Source of the DNA: Flavobacteriaceae bacterium Ap0902
GTDB lineage: Bacteria; Bacteroidota; Bacteroidia; Flavobacteriales; Weeksellaceae
NCBI GenBank assembly: GCA_009835005.1
Contig: WTFG01000001.1
Location: forward strand, 62,001-126,000
Reading direction: 5' to 3'
DNA: 64,000 nt
Position 1 is the stretch's first letter; each line of letters starts with the position of its first letter. Of the stretch, positions 18,834 through 29,334 are shown piece after piece. The position numbers and the translations under genes were made by a program. The notes under the pieces were generated by a model. It saw only the letters and a list, made by a program, of their open reading frames with translations, had not been told where the DNA came from and made no database searches.

Positions 18834-20244
18834 ATAATTTCAAACTTCTTTTTTCTATGTAATAGGTCATCCCTAAATAGGACAATAAAAATATATTTCC
18901 TATGATGTAATTGGCATCAAAAATAACATAAGATATGACACTTAACACCACACATAAAGTTAAGTAAAATAAAATTTTCTTCTTTTTATATGGAATTGGG
19001 TAATATCGCTGCCCTAGAAAATAGGATAATACCGCCATGCAAAAATAAGCAATTAAAGTAGCCCAAGCAGAAATCATAAAGCCATATATGGGCAATAATA
19101 GCAAATTTAACAATAGTGTAATAATAGCACCTATCCATGAGATGTATGTACCAAAATGAGTTCTGTCTGTGACTTTATACCAAGTGGAAAGATTATAATA
19201 TATCCCAAAGAATAAATTGGCTATTACAATGATTGGGATAATGTCTAGGGCTATCCAATAACTAGGGTCCCGAATGAATAAATCTTTTAGCCAATCCAAA
19301 TTAGCGATTAATCCTAAAGCGATGATACTCCCAGCGACGACAAAATATTCTGTGACTTGTGCGTATCTTTTTTTAGCATCTTTATGTTCCATTTGCTTAA
19401 AGAAATAAGGTTCTATCCCCAGCCTATAGGCGGTGACAAATAGGGTCATCAAGGCGGCTAATTTATAACTACCTCCATAGGCCCCCGCATCGAATGGGGA
19501 AATCATAAGGCGTTGCACAATTTTATCAAAATTCTCATTAATCATAAAGGCAAAACCTGCTATCATAATAGGCCAAGAATAGGCAATCATCCTCTTGAAT
19601 AACGCAACGTCAAAGTTTGGTCTCACTTTTAACGCAATAGGCAATAACAGCACAAACCCTGCTAAACTCCCTATCACATTGCTAAAAAAAGGATAAGCTA
19701 CTTTCTCTTCTAATCCAATGGTCCTAGGGAATTCCATAGGAACCCATAGGAATAAACCCAAAACCAATAGCGTTTGCAAAATTGATTGCCCCACACGAAT
19801 AGCAGAGTATTGAATAGGTTTATTATTAAACCTGAGCCACGCAAAAGGGATTACACACAACGTATCAAAAAAGGCAATCCAAGCGAACCAGCGGATATAT
19901 TCTGGGTTTTCTTGATAATCTAATACATTAGCGATGGGCTTATTAAATATTAAAACCAACACCAAAAAGGTGAGGGCATTTAATGCAAGAAAAATATAAG
20001 AAGTGTTGAAGGTTTTACTTTCCTCATCTTTATTAGCAGAAAACCTGAAATAAGCAGTTTCTATCCCAAATGTCAACACAATATTAACTACAGAAATAAT
20101 AGCATATAAATTGACGAATTTGGCGAAATCATCTGCACCCTCAAAATTATCTATATAGAAAGGATTTAATAAAAAGGTAATTACTCTGGGCAGAATAGCA
20201 CCAATCCCATAGATGATAGTTTCACTTAATAGTTTCTTGAACAA
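18823..20244 (-). CDS. polysaccharide/lipid-linked oligosaccharide flippase (MATE/Wzx-like)
   Basis: 473 aa with about 12-14 hydrophobic helices over the whole length and short charged loops. The N-terminal segment [20 protein letters not shown] is typical of the polysaccharide-biosynthesis flippase group common in Bacteroidota. It probably moves a lipid-linked glycan across the inner membrane. First gene of the run continuing through dut, the nucleotidyltransferase, DUF4292, the EnvC-like gene and tatA. Confidence 0.88.
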   Translation of the reverse strand: MFKKLLSETIIYGIGAILPRVITFLLNPFYIDNFEGADDFAKFVNLYAIISVVNIVLTFGIETAYFRFSANKDEESKTFNTSYIFLALNALTFLVLVLIFNKPIANVLDYQENPEYIRWFAWIAFFDTLCVIPFAWLRFNNKPIQYSAIRVGQSILQTLLVLGLFLWVPMEFPRTIGLEEKVAYPFFSNVIGSLAGFVLLLPIALKVRPNFDVALFKRMIAYSWPIMIAGFAFMINENFDKIVQRLMISPFDAGAYGGSYKLAALMTLFVTAYRLGIEPYFFKQMEHKDAKKRYAQVTEYFVVAGSIIALGLIANLDWLKDLFIRDPSYWIALDIIPIIVIANLFFGIYYNLSTWYKVTDRTHFGTYISWIGAIITLLLNLLLLPIYGFMISAWATLIAYFCMAVLSYFLGQRYYPIPYKKKKILFYLTLCVVLSVISYVIFDANYIIGNIFLLSYLGMTYYIEKRSLKLYED

Positions 20245-20392
20245 TTTGATATGATTAGATTATGCAAAATTGTGTTTTAAGATTGACTATGCAAAGTTTT
20301 AAGCCGTTAAATTTACTTAAATAAACTAAATTGCACCCTGATAATTATCTAAACTATAATTTGTAAATTGTGTCAGGCAAAATATATACTAT

Positions 20393-21406
20393 ATGAATGC
20401 AGATTCGTCAATTGAGGTTCAACCCAGTGTTGGTCTTGTAGGGAGTGGGAGTTTCGGAACAGCCATCATGAAACTACTGTGCGAGAATTTAGATCAAATT
20501 AATTGGTGGGTCACCAGTCCTTATGTCAAAGGATATATTAAAAATGAGAAAAGAAATCCAAAATATCTTACCTCTGTAGAGTTTAAACCAGAACAACTCA
20601 ATATCACCACAGATATCAATAAATTAGTGAAGCATTCTGATATTATCTTCTTTCTGGTTCCCTCTATTTATCTTTTAGATTCCTTAAAAAACTTAGAAGT
20701 ATCTTTAAAAGACAAAATTGTAGTAACGGGTATAAAAGGTTTAATTCCACAGGAGTCTAAAATCATAGGAGACTACTTTCATGATGATTTAGGTATTCCT
20801 TATGAAAATATAGGGGTGATCGCTGGACCGTGCCATGCAGAGGAAATCGCCTTAGAACGATTATCTTACTTGACGGTGGCTTTTGAAAATGAAGTTAGGG
20901 CAGAAAAAGTAGCTAGTCTTTTAAGAGGAAAACATCTAAATACTACCTTGTCTAATGATATTCTGGGTACAGAACATTCTGCAGTATTAAAGAATGTTTA
21001 TGCTATTTCTGCAGGGATTGCTCATGGACTTGGCTATGGGGACAACTTCATCGCCGTGCTATTGAGTAATGCCATTCGCGAAATGCAGGATTATCTAAAA
21101 GTCCTAAGTCCTTTGGATAGAAATATTAATGACTCTGTGTATTTGGGTGATTTACTTGTTACAGGATATTCCTATTTTTCTAGAAACCGAATGTTTGGGA
21201 ATATGATTGGCAAAGGTTATACAGTTACATCTGCCCTGATGGAAATGAACATGGTCCCAGAAGGTTATTATGCAACAGATGGAATATACAAGATAGCACA
21301 AGAGAATGAAATTAAATTACCTATTTTGAAAACGATATTTAATATTTTGTACGGTGAAAAAAACCCAAAAAAGCAATTTAAAAAATTATCTAAAAAATTA
21401 AATTAA
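20393..21406 (+). CDS. gpsA: glycerol-3-phosphate dehydrogenase [NAD(P)+]
   Basis: Makes sn-glycerol-3-phosphate for phospholipids. The Rossmann motif GLVGSGSFGTAI is at about 14-25, GPCHAEEIA carries the substrate loop, and LKNVYAISAGIAHG holds the catalytic Lys. Length 337 aa is normal. It is transcribed divergently from the flippase operon across 148 bp. A degenerate inverted-repeat element starts just after its stop. Confidence 0.95.
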   Translation: MNADSSIEVQPSVGLVGSGSFGTAIMKLLCENLDQINWWVTSPYVKGYIKNEKRNPKYLTSVEFKPEQLNITTDINKLVKHSDIIFFLVPSIYLLDSLKNLEVSLKDKIVVTGIKGLIPQESKIIGDYFHDDLGIPYENIGVIAGPCHAEEIALERLSYLTVAFENEVRAEKVASLLRGKHLNTTLSNDILGTEHSAVLKNVYAISAGIAHGLGYGDNFIAVLLSNAIREMQDYLKVLSPLDRNINDSVYLGDLLVTGYSYFSRNRMFGNMIGKGYTVTSALMEMNMVPEGYYATDGIYKIAQENEIKLPILKTIFNILYGEKNPKKQFKKLSKKLN

Positions 21407-21410
21407 AAAA

Positions 21411-21538
21411 GAGACTGCCCAAAACCTTAAAAACTGGTCATACTAAACTTAATTCAGAGCCTTAATCAACTATTAACCAGTTTATTATGATGCCCTGAGT
21501 TGAATTTCGGGTGACAAAAAAGGTATTTTCAGACAGTT
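21411..21538. mobile_element. MITE-like remnant with imperfect terminal inverted repeats
   Basis: About 128 bp after gpsA. The left end GAGACTGCCCAAAACCTT matches, with gaps, the complement of the right end AAGGTATTTTCAGACAGT. Inside are a perfect 7-bp inverted repeat AACTGGT (21432-21438) / ACCAGTT (21476-21482) and a weaker pair around TTCAGAGCC / GCCCTGAGTTGAA. No ORF. The GAGACTG ends recall those of Bacteroidota insertion sequences, but I cannot name the family. It may now act as the terminator of gpsA. Confidence 0.45.
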
Positions 21539-21565
21539 ACTTTTAGCTTATAATAAACAATATTG

Positions 21566-22039
21566 TTAGAGGTTGATTTTGCCCACTTCATTCCCTTTTC
21601 TACTTACAAAATTATCTCTCTTGCCATTAATACTAAATGTCATAAAGTTTTGCTGATCTGCAAAGACATTGACTAACATCGCATTTCTAATTTCTATACT
21701 TTTAATTTCTCCTACGTTAGGAATTTCAAAATATAAACGGGTAGCCTTAGGAGATGTTTGTACACTAGCAAAATTATATGATTTGGATACACCATTAATC
21801 TTCACTGTAAAATTTGATTTTAAGTAACGTTCTACTGCAGCCTTAAATTCCGCCTCATTTTGCAGTGAAACTCCCAAACCTTCCTCCAAATCTGCTGTTA
21901 CAAATTTAGAAGTAAAGTTTAATGAAGTGCTACCAGAGTTTAGTTCAATTTTGGTGGTAGACGTGTGAAAATCATGGTCTACAAAAGAAAAAATCAAGAG
22001 AAACGCAGTAATGGGTAATATATATTTAAAGAATCTCAT
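21566..22039 (-). CDS. DUF6702-like exported protein
   Basis: 157 aa with an N-terminal hydrophobic segment (signal peptide about 1-20, ending near FSFVDH). The early HDFHTSTTKIE segment and the later beta-strand pattern resemble the Bacteroidota family DUF6702 as I recall it. Function unknown. The next gene upstream (small multi-TM protein) is 79 bp away. Confidence 0.6.
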   Translation of the reverse strand: MRFFKYILPITAFLLIFSFVDHDFHTSTTKIELNSGSTSLNFTSKFVTADLEEGLGVSLQNEAEFKAAVERYLKSNFTVKINGVSKSYNFASVQTSPKATRLYFEIPNVGEIKSIEIRNAMLVNVFADQQNFMTFSINGKRDNFVSRKGNEVGKINL

Positions 22040-22118
22040 ATCTCTATATTTGAATACACAAATGCAAACTAAGTGCCAAAGCCAAAATTTAACATTTTAC
22101 ATTCTAGTTTTTAACTAC

Positions 22119-22541
22119 TTACGCTAACCATTGCGTCCATGGAATCATATAGAAACACAATAAAGCAATTACTAGAAATATCAAAATAGAATTAGTAACA
22201 TATTGATTCTTTTTGATTTTAGCATTGGCAATTGTCACCAAAATAACTGCTGTAAACATCATCAAAGGATGTTCTAGGGCTAATAATCTATTTTCTTTGA
22301 CATTCATTGCGGTTCCCGCTTGCCAAAAACCTTGTATTCTGGGAGATACTATATAGAGTACTACCCCAATGAGGAATTGAATATGAAAAGATAATACTGT
22401 GTAGAACGCTACTTTTCTAATCGTGTGATGTAAGGGTGTTTTTGTGAAGTAGTGATACAACATAGCCACCATGAGAACCACCGTTAATAGCATGACTAGA
22501 TATGCCCAGCCACTGTGAAAGTTTACTAAAAATTCGTACAT
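22119..22541 (-). CDS. four-helix membrane protein, cytochrome b-like
   Basis: 140 aa with four predicted membrane helices (about 11-30, 45-65, 92-107, 116-134). Histidines H9, H53 and H91 lie in or next to helices and could bind haem, as in the small cytochrome-b-like proteins annotated in Flavobacteriia. I cannot show haem binding from sequence. Monocistronic or paired with the downstream DUF6702-like gene. Confidence 0.7.
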   Translation of the reverse strand: MYEFLVNFHSGWAYLVMLLTVVLMVAMLYHYFTKTPLHHTIRKVAFYTVLSFHIQFLIGVVLYIVSPRIQGFWQAGTAMNVKENRLLALEHPLMMFTAVILVTIANAKIKKNQYVTNSILIFLVIALLCFYMIPWTQWLA

Positions 22542-22574
22542 AAATTATATTTTTCTGCTGTAAATATACATAAA

Positions 22575-22604
22575 AAAAAGCACGAGAAAATTCTCGTGCT
22601 TTTT
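22575..22604 (-). terminator. intrinsic terminator of the TonB-receptor gene
   Basis: AAAAAGCACGAGAA with TTCTCGTGCTTTTT around a 2-nt loop. It lies 18 bp past the receptor stop and is symmetric enough to work both ways. Confidence 0.9.
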
Positions 22605-22622
22605 AATTGTAATGAACTGTTA

Positions 22623-25331
22623 TTAAAATTCATAACGGATAGAAGCATTCCATGTTCTACCATTTGCAAAGTAGACCCCATATCTACTTGATTGTGTAAT
22701 TGGAAGATTGTTTAATACATTATAAACATTTCCTCTTAATTTAATCTTTTGCTCTCCAAATGGAATCTCGTAGGTAATTCCGGCATCCATAGAAGTATAA
22801 GGAGCTATAGTTCCAGCACCTTCTCTACTGTTGAAAGTAACAAATCTATAATTTTTACCATAATAATTAAAGTCAGAATCTATAGACAATGATTTTAATA
22901 TATTGAAATCAAACCCTAATCCAAAATTTACTTGTGGCGCATTACTCACATGTACCTCAGAGTTGTCAACGCTACCCCCGCTAGAAATTAATTCACCGGT
23001 ATCATTATTTCTAACCTCAGTAGATTCGATACCATCATACTTCCAATCTCCGTAAGCAAAATAACCTTTTAATTTAAAGTTGGTAGCAACTTTAGAATAA
23101 AAGTCTATTTCTGCTCCTTTATGAATTTGCTTTACACCTCTTGCAAGATCCTGTTGATAGAAATCATCTGATACATCACTTGGGGTACCGTTATTGTTTA
23201 TGTTAAACCTAGATACAGATCTATTATCCCAAGTTGTATGATATAAATTTAAATTAATATTCAATGAACTAGTTGCATACTTATATCCTAATTCATACCC
23301 CATAATTTCTTCATTATCAATCTCAGGAGAAATTAATTCTGTGTTATCATTAATGTTTCCTGTAAAAATATTATCTAAAAATGGTTGCCTTGAATAATAG
23401 CCAACATTACCAAAAACTCTATTGAACTCATTAAAGGAAATCGCTGCTCCTGCTTTTAAATTATAACCAATTTTAGAAACTTTTTCACTCTCTTTGGCTA
23501 TATCAAAGTTGTATCTGTCTTCTCTTTGATAGTTTTGATTAGATAACGAACCTTGGAAAAATGTTGAGAACACATCGTTCTTATATTCAATCTGTCCAAA
23601 AGCACCTTGATAATTTATTGTTTCTGAAAAATCATATTGTATTCTTTGATCCTCATCTGCAAAATCAGTTAAGGCACTCCATGGATTAGCCTCAAAAGAT
23701 TCTGTTACAATTCCTCTTTGTGAAGGGCTATCATTATCATAATATCCTTCTAATCCTAAGAAATCAATAACCTGTCTGAAATGATCACCTTTGTAAGATC
23801 TAATATCAGCTCCTAAATTAAATGATAAATTTTCATTAACATCATAATTAAAGTTAGTCACACCACCATACCAGAAATGGTTATTTACAGAAGCTCGTAG
23901 AACTAACCCAGCTCTTTGTCTTTCTCTATCTGCATTTACATTTCCAGCCATACCTGGATCTCTAAAATCATAAAAATCATTATAATATAAATACCCTATG
24001 TTGTTTCCTGTGAAATTAGCTGGTAAGCTTTGTCCTCCCGCAACTTGCGCTGGTGCTACAACCGTTTTGTTATAATCTCTAATGGCATTCCAGTCTATAT
24101 AACCATCTTCAGTATTTCTATATCCTGTCCCATAACCACCAGTTCCACCACCTCTACCAAAAGATGCATATAGCACGGTAGATAAGTTCATATCTGGGTT
24201 AATTTCCCAATCCCAGTTTAAATTAGTAACTGGTTTATGGTAATAATTTCTTCTCATGGTTAAGTATTCTCCATTCGCATCGAATCCAAAATTATTGTTA
24301 TATTTCTTTCCTTTTTCTTGATAAACTTTTTCATCTTGAGAGAAATTCTGATCATGCCATTGTGGTGCTCCTGTGATCAAGAAGTTAATGTTATGATTAT
24401 TAAATTTCTTACCAAATGATAAGAAATAACTTTGCCCTTGACCTCTCGTTCCTTCAGCCCATTTTCTAAATCCTTGATTATGGCTTAAGGCAATACTTAA
24501 TCCCCAACCATTGTCCATAAGACCTGTGTTGTAACCGATCGCTCCTTTGAAATAAGAATCATTACCCACAATAAATTGACCATAACCTCCTTGTTTTTTC
24601 TCTGTTGCTTTAGTTACAATATTTACTGTACCACCTACAGATGAAATGGCAAGTTTAGATGAACCTAATCCTCTTTGGATCTGTACAGCATTGGCAATAT
24701 CTGTCATACCAGACCAATTAGACCAGTAAACTTTACCATCTTCCATTCCATTGATTGGTTGCCCATTTAATAAGAATGCAGAATTAGTTTGATCATAACC
24801 TCTAATAAACATTTGTGCCTCTCCGAATCCACCAGCTTGATTTGAGACATAAACAGAGGGTGTATTTTTTAAAATCTCTGGAAACTCTACGTTACCTTGT
24901 GCTTTTTCTTGTATTTCTTCTCTGTATATAGTATTTGCCGCTACAGGAGTACTTCTATCTTCTGATAAATCTATAACTCCTCTACCAACTACAACCATGC
25001 TGGCTAAATCAACCCCATCTCCTGACAACGTAATGGTGCCAAGGTTAATTGGTTGTTGATCTTCTGCTTGGAATCTAATCTGACGAGTTCCACTAATGGC
25101 ATCTACAATTTCTAATACGCCATCACTTTCTGCAGTGCTTAAAGTGAAAAATCCTTCTAAGTCTGTTGTTGTAGCAGTTTGCGTGCCTACAACACTAACC
25201 TCTGCTCCATAGATTGGCGAATTGCTGTCGTCCACTACAGTACCACTAATGATAGCTTGAGAGAACGCCATAGTAGCTAATAATACTGTGAACAAGGCAG
25301 ATAATGCGCCTTTTGAATAATTAAACCTCAT
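22623..25331 (-). CDS. TonB-dependent outer-membrane receptor
   Basis: 902 aa: signal peptide (about 1-25), carboxypeptidase-regulatory-like beta-sandwich (about 27-112, ISGTVVDDSNSPIYGAEV), plug domain (about 130-245, EFPEILKNTPSVYV, IRGYDQTN, VQIQRGLGSSK) and a 22-stranded barrel ending in RYEF with terminal Phe. It imports an unknown ligand using TonB energy. No SusD homologue follows, so it is not a classic glycan SusCD pair; siderophore, cobalamin or peptide import are all open. It is monocistronic, with a candidate -7 box upstream and a strong terminator downstream. Confidence 0.93.
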   Translation of the reverse strand: MRFNYSKGALSALFTVLLATMAFSQAIISGTVVDDSNSPIYGAEVSVVGTQTATTTDLEGFFTLSTAESDGVLEIVDAISGTRQIRFQAEDQQPINLGTITLSGDGVDLASMVVVGRGVIDLSEDRSTPVAANTIYREEIQEKAQGNVEFPEILKNTPSVYVSNQAGGFGEAQMFIRGYDQTNSAFLLNGQPINGMEDGKVYWSNWSGMTDIANAVQIQRGLGSSKLAISSVGGTVNIVTKATEKKQGGYGQFIVGNDSYFKGAIGYNTGLMDNGWGLSIALSHNQGFRKWAEGTRGQGQSYFLSFGKKFNNHNINFLITGAPQWHDQNFSQDEKVYQEKGKKYNNNFGFDANGEYLTMRRNYYHKPVTNLNWDWEINPDMNLSTVLYASFGRGGGTGGYGTGYRNTEDGYIDWNAIRDYNKTVVAPAQVAGGQSLPANFTGNNIGYLYYNDFYDFRDPGMAGNVNADRERQRAGLVLRASVNNHFWYGGVTNFNYDVNENLSFNLGADIRSYKGDHFRQVIDFLGLEGYYDNDSPSQRGIVTESFEANPWSALTDFADEDQRIQYDFSETINYQGAFGQIEYKNDVFSTFFQGSLSNQNYQREDRYNFDIAKESEKVSKIGYNLKAGAAISFNEFNRVFGNVGYYSRQPFLDNIFTGNINDNTELISPEIDNEEIMGYELGYKYATSSLNINLNLYHTTWDNRSVSRFNINNNGTPSDVSDDFYQQDLARGVKQIHKGAEIDFYSKVATNFKLKGYFAYGDWKYDGIESTEVRNNDTGELISSGGSVDNSEVHVSNAPQVNFGLGFDFNILKSLSIDSDFNYYGKNYRFVTFNSREGAGTIAPYTSMDAGITYEIPFGEQKIKLRGNVYNVLNNLPITQSSRYGVYFANGRTWNASIRYEF

Positions 25332-25377
25332 GTTTTAATGTTATTTTATATTTATTAGCAAATTTGAAATGATTATA

Positions 25378-25385
25378 CAAATATA
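25378..25385 (-). promoter_or_regulatory. candidate -7 box for the TonB receptor
   Basis: CAAATATA on the plus strand (TATATTTG towards the gene), fits TAnnTTTG, 46 bp before the ATG. Confidence 0.4.
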
Positions 25386-25430
25386 ATGTTATTTTAATGT
25401 TAAGATTTATAGAATTATCAACATACCTAT

Positions 25431-26297
25431 TTAGAACGCTTTTAAGCTTAAATCTATGTTATTAGCAGAATGTATAATAGCTCCAGAGGAGATATAATTA
25501 ACGCCTGTCTCCGCCACCTCTTTTAACGTTTCTAGGGTAATTCCTCCAGACGCCTCCGTCTCCACTTGCCCATTGATTAATTCTACTGCTTTGCGCATAT
25601 CTTCTATACTGAAATTATCTAGCATGATTCTATCTGGCTTCACAGCAATTGCTTCTTTGACCTCTTTTAGATTTCTGGTTTCTACTTCTATTTTTAAATT
25701 TAACTGATTATCATACAAATAGGTACGGGTTTGTTCTACTGCTTTGGCGATTCCACCCGCATAATCCACATGATTGTCCTTGAGCATAATCATATCATAA
25801 AGTCCAAACCTGTGATTATATCCTCCCCCAATAGTCACGGCCCATTTCTCTAGCATTCTGAAATTAGGAGTTGTCTTACGTGTATCTAATAACCGAGCTT
25901 TTGTATGCATAATTTCTTGAGCCATTTGATGTGTTAGCGTTGCAATGCCGCTCATGCGCTGCATACAATTTAATAATAAACGTTCTGGTGTTAAAATGGA
26001 ATGGGTTAGCCCTTCTATGGTAAAGGCAATATCGCCAACTTTCATCATATCCCCATCTTTCATGATTTGATTGAAATTTAAATGCTTGTCATAATAGTTC
26101 AATAGATAGGCAGCAAAATCAACCCCTGCCAGAATTCCTTCTTGTTTCACGATTAATCTGGCACGCTTGTTATCCCCATTAGAAATAATAGCCAACGTAG
26201 AGTGATCTCCATCCCCAACGTCTTCTTTTAAGGCCTCCTCTATAAAGTGATCTAACCTCTCCCTTGTTACGTAATCTGGCCAGTTATTGGTTTGCAT
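25431..26297 (-). CDS. nadC: nicotinate-nucleotide pyrophosphorylase (carboxylating)
   Basis: De novo NAD synthesis: quinolinate plus PRPP gives nicotinate mononucleotide. Motifs RKTTPNFRMLEKWAV, GGGYNHRFGLYDMIMLKDNH, IEVETRN and MLDNF are all present in 288 aa. It follows nadB by 5 bp, so the two form a nadBC unit. Confidence 0.97.
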   Translation of the reverse strand: MQTNNWPDYVTRERLDHFIEEALKEDVGDGDHSTLAIISNGDNKRARLIVKQEGILAGVDFAAYLLNYYDKHLNFNQIMKDGDMMKVGDIAFTIEGLTHSILTPERLLLNCMQRMSGIATLTHQMAQEIMHTKARLLDTRKTTPNFRMLEKWAVTIGGGYNHRFGLYDMIMLKDNHVDYAGGIAKAVEQTRTYLYDNQLNLKIEVETRNLKEVKEAIAVKPDRIMLDNFSIEDMRKAVELINGQVETEASGGITLETLKEVAETGVNYISSGAIIHSANNIDLSLKAF

Positions 26298-26302
26298 ATC
26301 TG

Positions 26303-27874
26303 TTATTTTAAATCTTTATTAAAGAATGAACCTTTATTTTCTGTCATGCGCATAGAGTCTTTGATAATCCTATACGACACGTGGGTTAAATTTCTAAGCT
26401 CTAATAATTCTGGAGATAATTTAGAATAATTATACAATTCCTTAACCGCCTCAAAAATTTCTGTTTGCTTGTTCAATGCCATTTCTAACCTGAAGTCACT
26501 GCGCACAATTCCTACCATATCACTCATCAATTCTTGTAACTGCTTACGCAAATAAGAAATCATTACCATTTCTTCTATGACCTTGGTTCCCTCCTCATCC
26601 CAATCGGGTACAGCGGATAAATCTTCATAGTTGAAATCGTCTTGCCTTAATAATTCAATGGTTTTGATAGCTGCATTATGCCCAAATACTAAGCCTTCTA
26701 ATAAGGAATTAGAGGCCAATCGATTGGCTCCATGAAGTCCAGAATTTGTACATTCTCCTACAGAAAATAAATTATGAATAGAAGCTTGTCCATCTTTATC
26801 TATTTCTATTCCACCCATAAAGTAATGACAAGCTGGCACTACGGGAATAGGTTCTAGAAACGGATCTATGCCTTCTTCTTTACACTTTTCATAAATATTA
26901 GGAAAATGATTCAAGAATTTATCCTGATCCATTTGCGTACAATCCAAAGTTACATAGTCATCTCCAGAAACCTTCAATTCATTGTCTATGGCTCTAGCAA
27001 CGATATCCCTTGATGCCAATTCTTCTCTAGGATCATATTTATACATAAAAGGTTGTCCTCGTTTGGTTTTAAGTTTGGCACCATCCCCACGCACTGCTTC
27101 TGAAATTAAAAACAACATCCCATCTAAATTGGAATACAAGGCTGTGGGATGAAATTGAATATACTGCATATTAGAAACCTTCCCTCTGGCTCTATGAACA
27201 AATGCTATCCCATCACCTGTAGCAATAATAGGATTGGTGGTGTTTTTATAAACATGCCCTGCCCCACCTGTAGCCACCAAGGTAATCTTGGCGGTGATTT
27301 TTTTAATCTCTTTGGTAATTTCATCCAGCACATAAGCACCATAACAAGTAGTATTATCTGGCTCAGAAACATCTTCTATATGATGTTGTGTAATTAAGTC
27401 TATCACATAATGATAACTCAAGATTTTTATATTATCAGATTTTTCTATGGTTTCTAACAGCGCTCTTTCTATTTCCAACCCCGTGATATCCTTGTGATGG
27501 ACAATTCTGTTTTCTGTATGTCCTCCTTCTCTTCCTAATTGATAATCACCTTTTTTATTCCTGTCAAACTGCGTCCCCCAAGCAACAAGTTCATTTAATC
27601 TTTGTGGTCCTTCTTTGATGACCATTTCTACAATACTGCGATCATTGGCACCATCACCTGCGTACATGGTATCATCTATATGCTTTCTGAAATTATCATT
27701 ACTGAAATCCGTAACAACTGCAAGACCTCCCTGTGCATATTTAGTATTACTCTCATCCTCATCTGCCTTGGTGACAATGATGATTTTAGCTGCTGGCATT
27801 TGTTCTGTCACTTTGATAGCATAGGATAAGCCAGAAATACCAGATCCTATTACCAGTACATCGGTAGATATCAT
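26303..27874 (-). CDS. nadB: L-aspartate oxidase
   Basis: FAD enzyme that oxidises aspartate to iminoaspartate for quinolinate synthesis. The dinucleotide-binding motif VIGSGISGLSYA is near residue 8. The DESNTKYAQGG, HPTALY, RGDGAKLKT, RDIVARA and CHYFMGGIEID segments of the family are present. Length 523 aa. nadA is not in the window. Confidence 0.97.
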   Translation of the reverse strand: MISTDVLVIGSGISGLSYAIKVTEQMPAAKIIIVTKADEDESNTKYAQGGLAVVTDFSNDNFRKHIDDTMYAGDGANDRSIVEMVIKEGPQRLNELVAWGTQFDRNKKGDYQLGREGGHTENRIVHHKDITGLEIERALLETIEKSDNIKILSYHYVIDLITQHHIEDVSEPDNTTCYGAYVLDEITKEIKKITAKITLVATGGAGHVYKNTTNPIIATGDGIAFVHRARGKVSNMQYIQFHPTALYSNLDGMLFLISEAVRGDGAKLKTKRGQPFMYKYDPREELASRDIVARAIDNELKVSGDDYVTLDCTQMDQDKFLNHFPNIYEKCKEEGIDPFLEPIPVVPACHYFMGGIEIDKDGQASIHNLFSVGECTNSGLHGANRLASNSLLEGLVFGHNAAIKTIELLRQDDFNYEDLSAVPDWDEEGTKVIEEMVMISYLRKQLQELMSDMVGIVRSDFRLEMALNKQTEIFEAVKELYNYSKLSPELLELRNLTHVSYRIIKDSMRMTENKGSFFNKDLK

Positions 27875-27930
27875 ATATATAAATATTTAGGACTAAGGTA
27901 ATAAACTTCAACATCAAAGCCTTTTAAAAA

Positions 27931-28311
27931 TTAGGATTTATTAAATTTCCTAACCAATTTCTGTGCAACTTCTGATTCAGAAGGTATAAAGATTTTTCTA
28001 TACATTCCGTTCTTTAACTTCAATACTAAACCAATAAGCGTGTACTGATCCACTGATTCAATTTCATCAAAACCTATAATATGCTGTTTAGATACCTTGG
28101 TAAAGGTAAAATAGATGAAATAAACATTCAGTAGAGCAAAAGCAAACCATAACCAATGCAACAAGTCCTGTCTAGTATAAAAAACCAGGTAATAAACTAC
28201 AGTATTCAAGATATTTAAAATAAAAATAAACCTCAAAAACAGAATAATTTTACTAAGCTGATCCTTGATTTCTATGCGGTGCTTTTTATTATCAATATGA
28301 ATAGCCTGCAT
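27931..28311 (-). CDS. hypothetical two-helix membrane protein
   Basis: 126 aa, no family recognised. Two hydrophobic helices (about 22-42 and 52-71) connect soluble ends; the C-terminal half (about 75-126) has a beta-like pattern resembling small PH-type membrane proteins, which is a guess. It starts directly after the hemE stop with no gap, so it is probably co-transcribed with the hem cluster. Confidence 0.7.
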   Translation of the reverse strand: MQAIHIDNKKHRIEIKDQLSKIILFLRFIFILNILNTVVYYLVFYTRQDLLHWLWFAFALLNVYFIYFTFTKVSKQHIIGFDEIESVDQYTLIGLVLKLKNGMYRKIFIPSESEVAQKLVRKFNKS

Positions 28312-29334
28312 TTATTTATAATTTACTACTGCTTCTATAAAGGCTTGTGCATTCTCTACTGGTATATTGGGTAATATACCATGGCCCAAATTAGCAATAT
28401 ATTTGTAGGTTCCAAAATCATCTATCATTTCTTTTACCATAGATTGAATTACCTCTGGTGGCGATAATAATCTAGAAGGATCAAAGTTTCCTTGCAAAGT
28501 AATCTTGAAGTTGGTTAAATCTCTTGCCGTTTGGGGTCTTATCGTCCAATCTACGCCTAAAGCAGAGGCATTTGATTTGGACATCATATCTAGTGCATAC
28601 CAACAACCTTTGGCAAAAACTACCACAGGAACCTCATCGTATAATGCATCTACGATCTGCTCTATATAAGGCCAGGAAAATTCATTGTAATCATTTGGAG
28701 AAAGCATGCCGCCCCAAGAATCAAAAATTTGAATCACATCTGCTCCGCTGTTAATTTTCTCTTTTAAATAGAAAATAGTAGCATCTGTAATTTTTTGTAA
28801 TAAAGCATGTGCTGCCTTGGTTTGCGTGAAGGCAAAAGCTTTGGCTTGATCAAAGTTTTTAGAACCTTGCCCTTGTACTGCATAACAAAAGATTGTCCAA
28901 GGAGATCCTGCGAAACCGATCAAAGGAATTTCATCATTCAACCCTTCTTTTACAAGTTTTAAAGCCTCAAATACATATTGTAATTCATCATTTACATTAC
29001 CCGAACGTAACCTCTCTACATCCGCTGGCGTGCGGACAGGGTTCTCTAACCATGGCCCCACACCTGGCTTCATTTCAAAGGGTAGACCAATCGCTTGAGG
29101 AATCACCAAAATATCAGAAAAGATAATCGCTGCATCGATTGGGAAACGACGGTATGGTTGAAGCGTAATTTCTGCTGCAAGTTCTGGCGTTTGACATCTG
29201 GTAAAGAAATCATACTTATTTTTGAGTTCCATGAATTCTGGGAGATATCTCCCCGCTTGTCTCATCATCCATACAGGTGGACGTGAAACTTCTTCTCCTC
29301 GCAAGGCTTTTAGCAATAAATCATTTTTCGGCAT
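28312..29334 (-). CDS. hemE: uroporphyrinogen decarboxylase
   Basis: Decarboxylates the four acetates of uroporphyrinogen III to give coproporphyrinogen III. The signature [17 protein letters not shown] (R25, R29) is at 18-34, [10 protein letters not shown] carries the catalytic Asp, and the C-terminal [12 protein letters not shown] is present. Length 340 aa. Its start overlaps the hemD stop region by 14 bp. Confidence 0.97.
   Translation of the reverse strand: MPKNDLLLKALRGEEVSRPPVWMMRQAGRYLPEFMELKNKYDFFTRCQTPELAAEITLQPYRRFPIDAAIIFSDILVIPQAIGLPFEMKPGVGPWLENPVRTPADVERLRSGNVNDELQYVFEALKLVKEGLNDEIPLIGFAGSPWTIFCYAVQGQGSKNFDQAKAFAFTQTKAAHALLQKITDATIFYLKEKINSGADVIQIFDSWGGMLSPNDYNEFSWPYIEQIVDALYDEVPVVVFAKGCWYALDMMSKSNASALGVDWTIRPQTARDLTNFKITLQGNFDPSRLLSPPEVIQSMVKEMIDDFGTYKYIANLGHGILPNIPVENAQAFIEAVVNYK

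Noticed and set aside
29270-29292. ACGTGAAAC inside hemE, similar to half of parS
   Set aside because: The other half-site does not match; it is coding sequence and probably chance.
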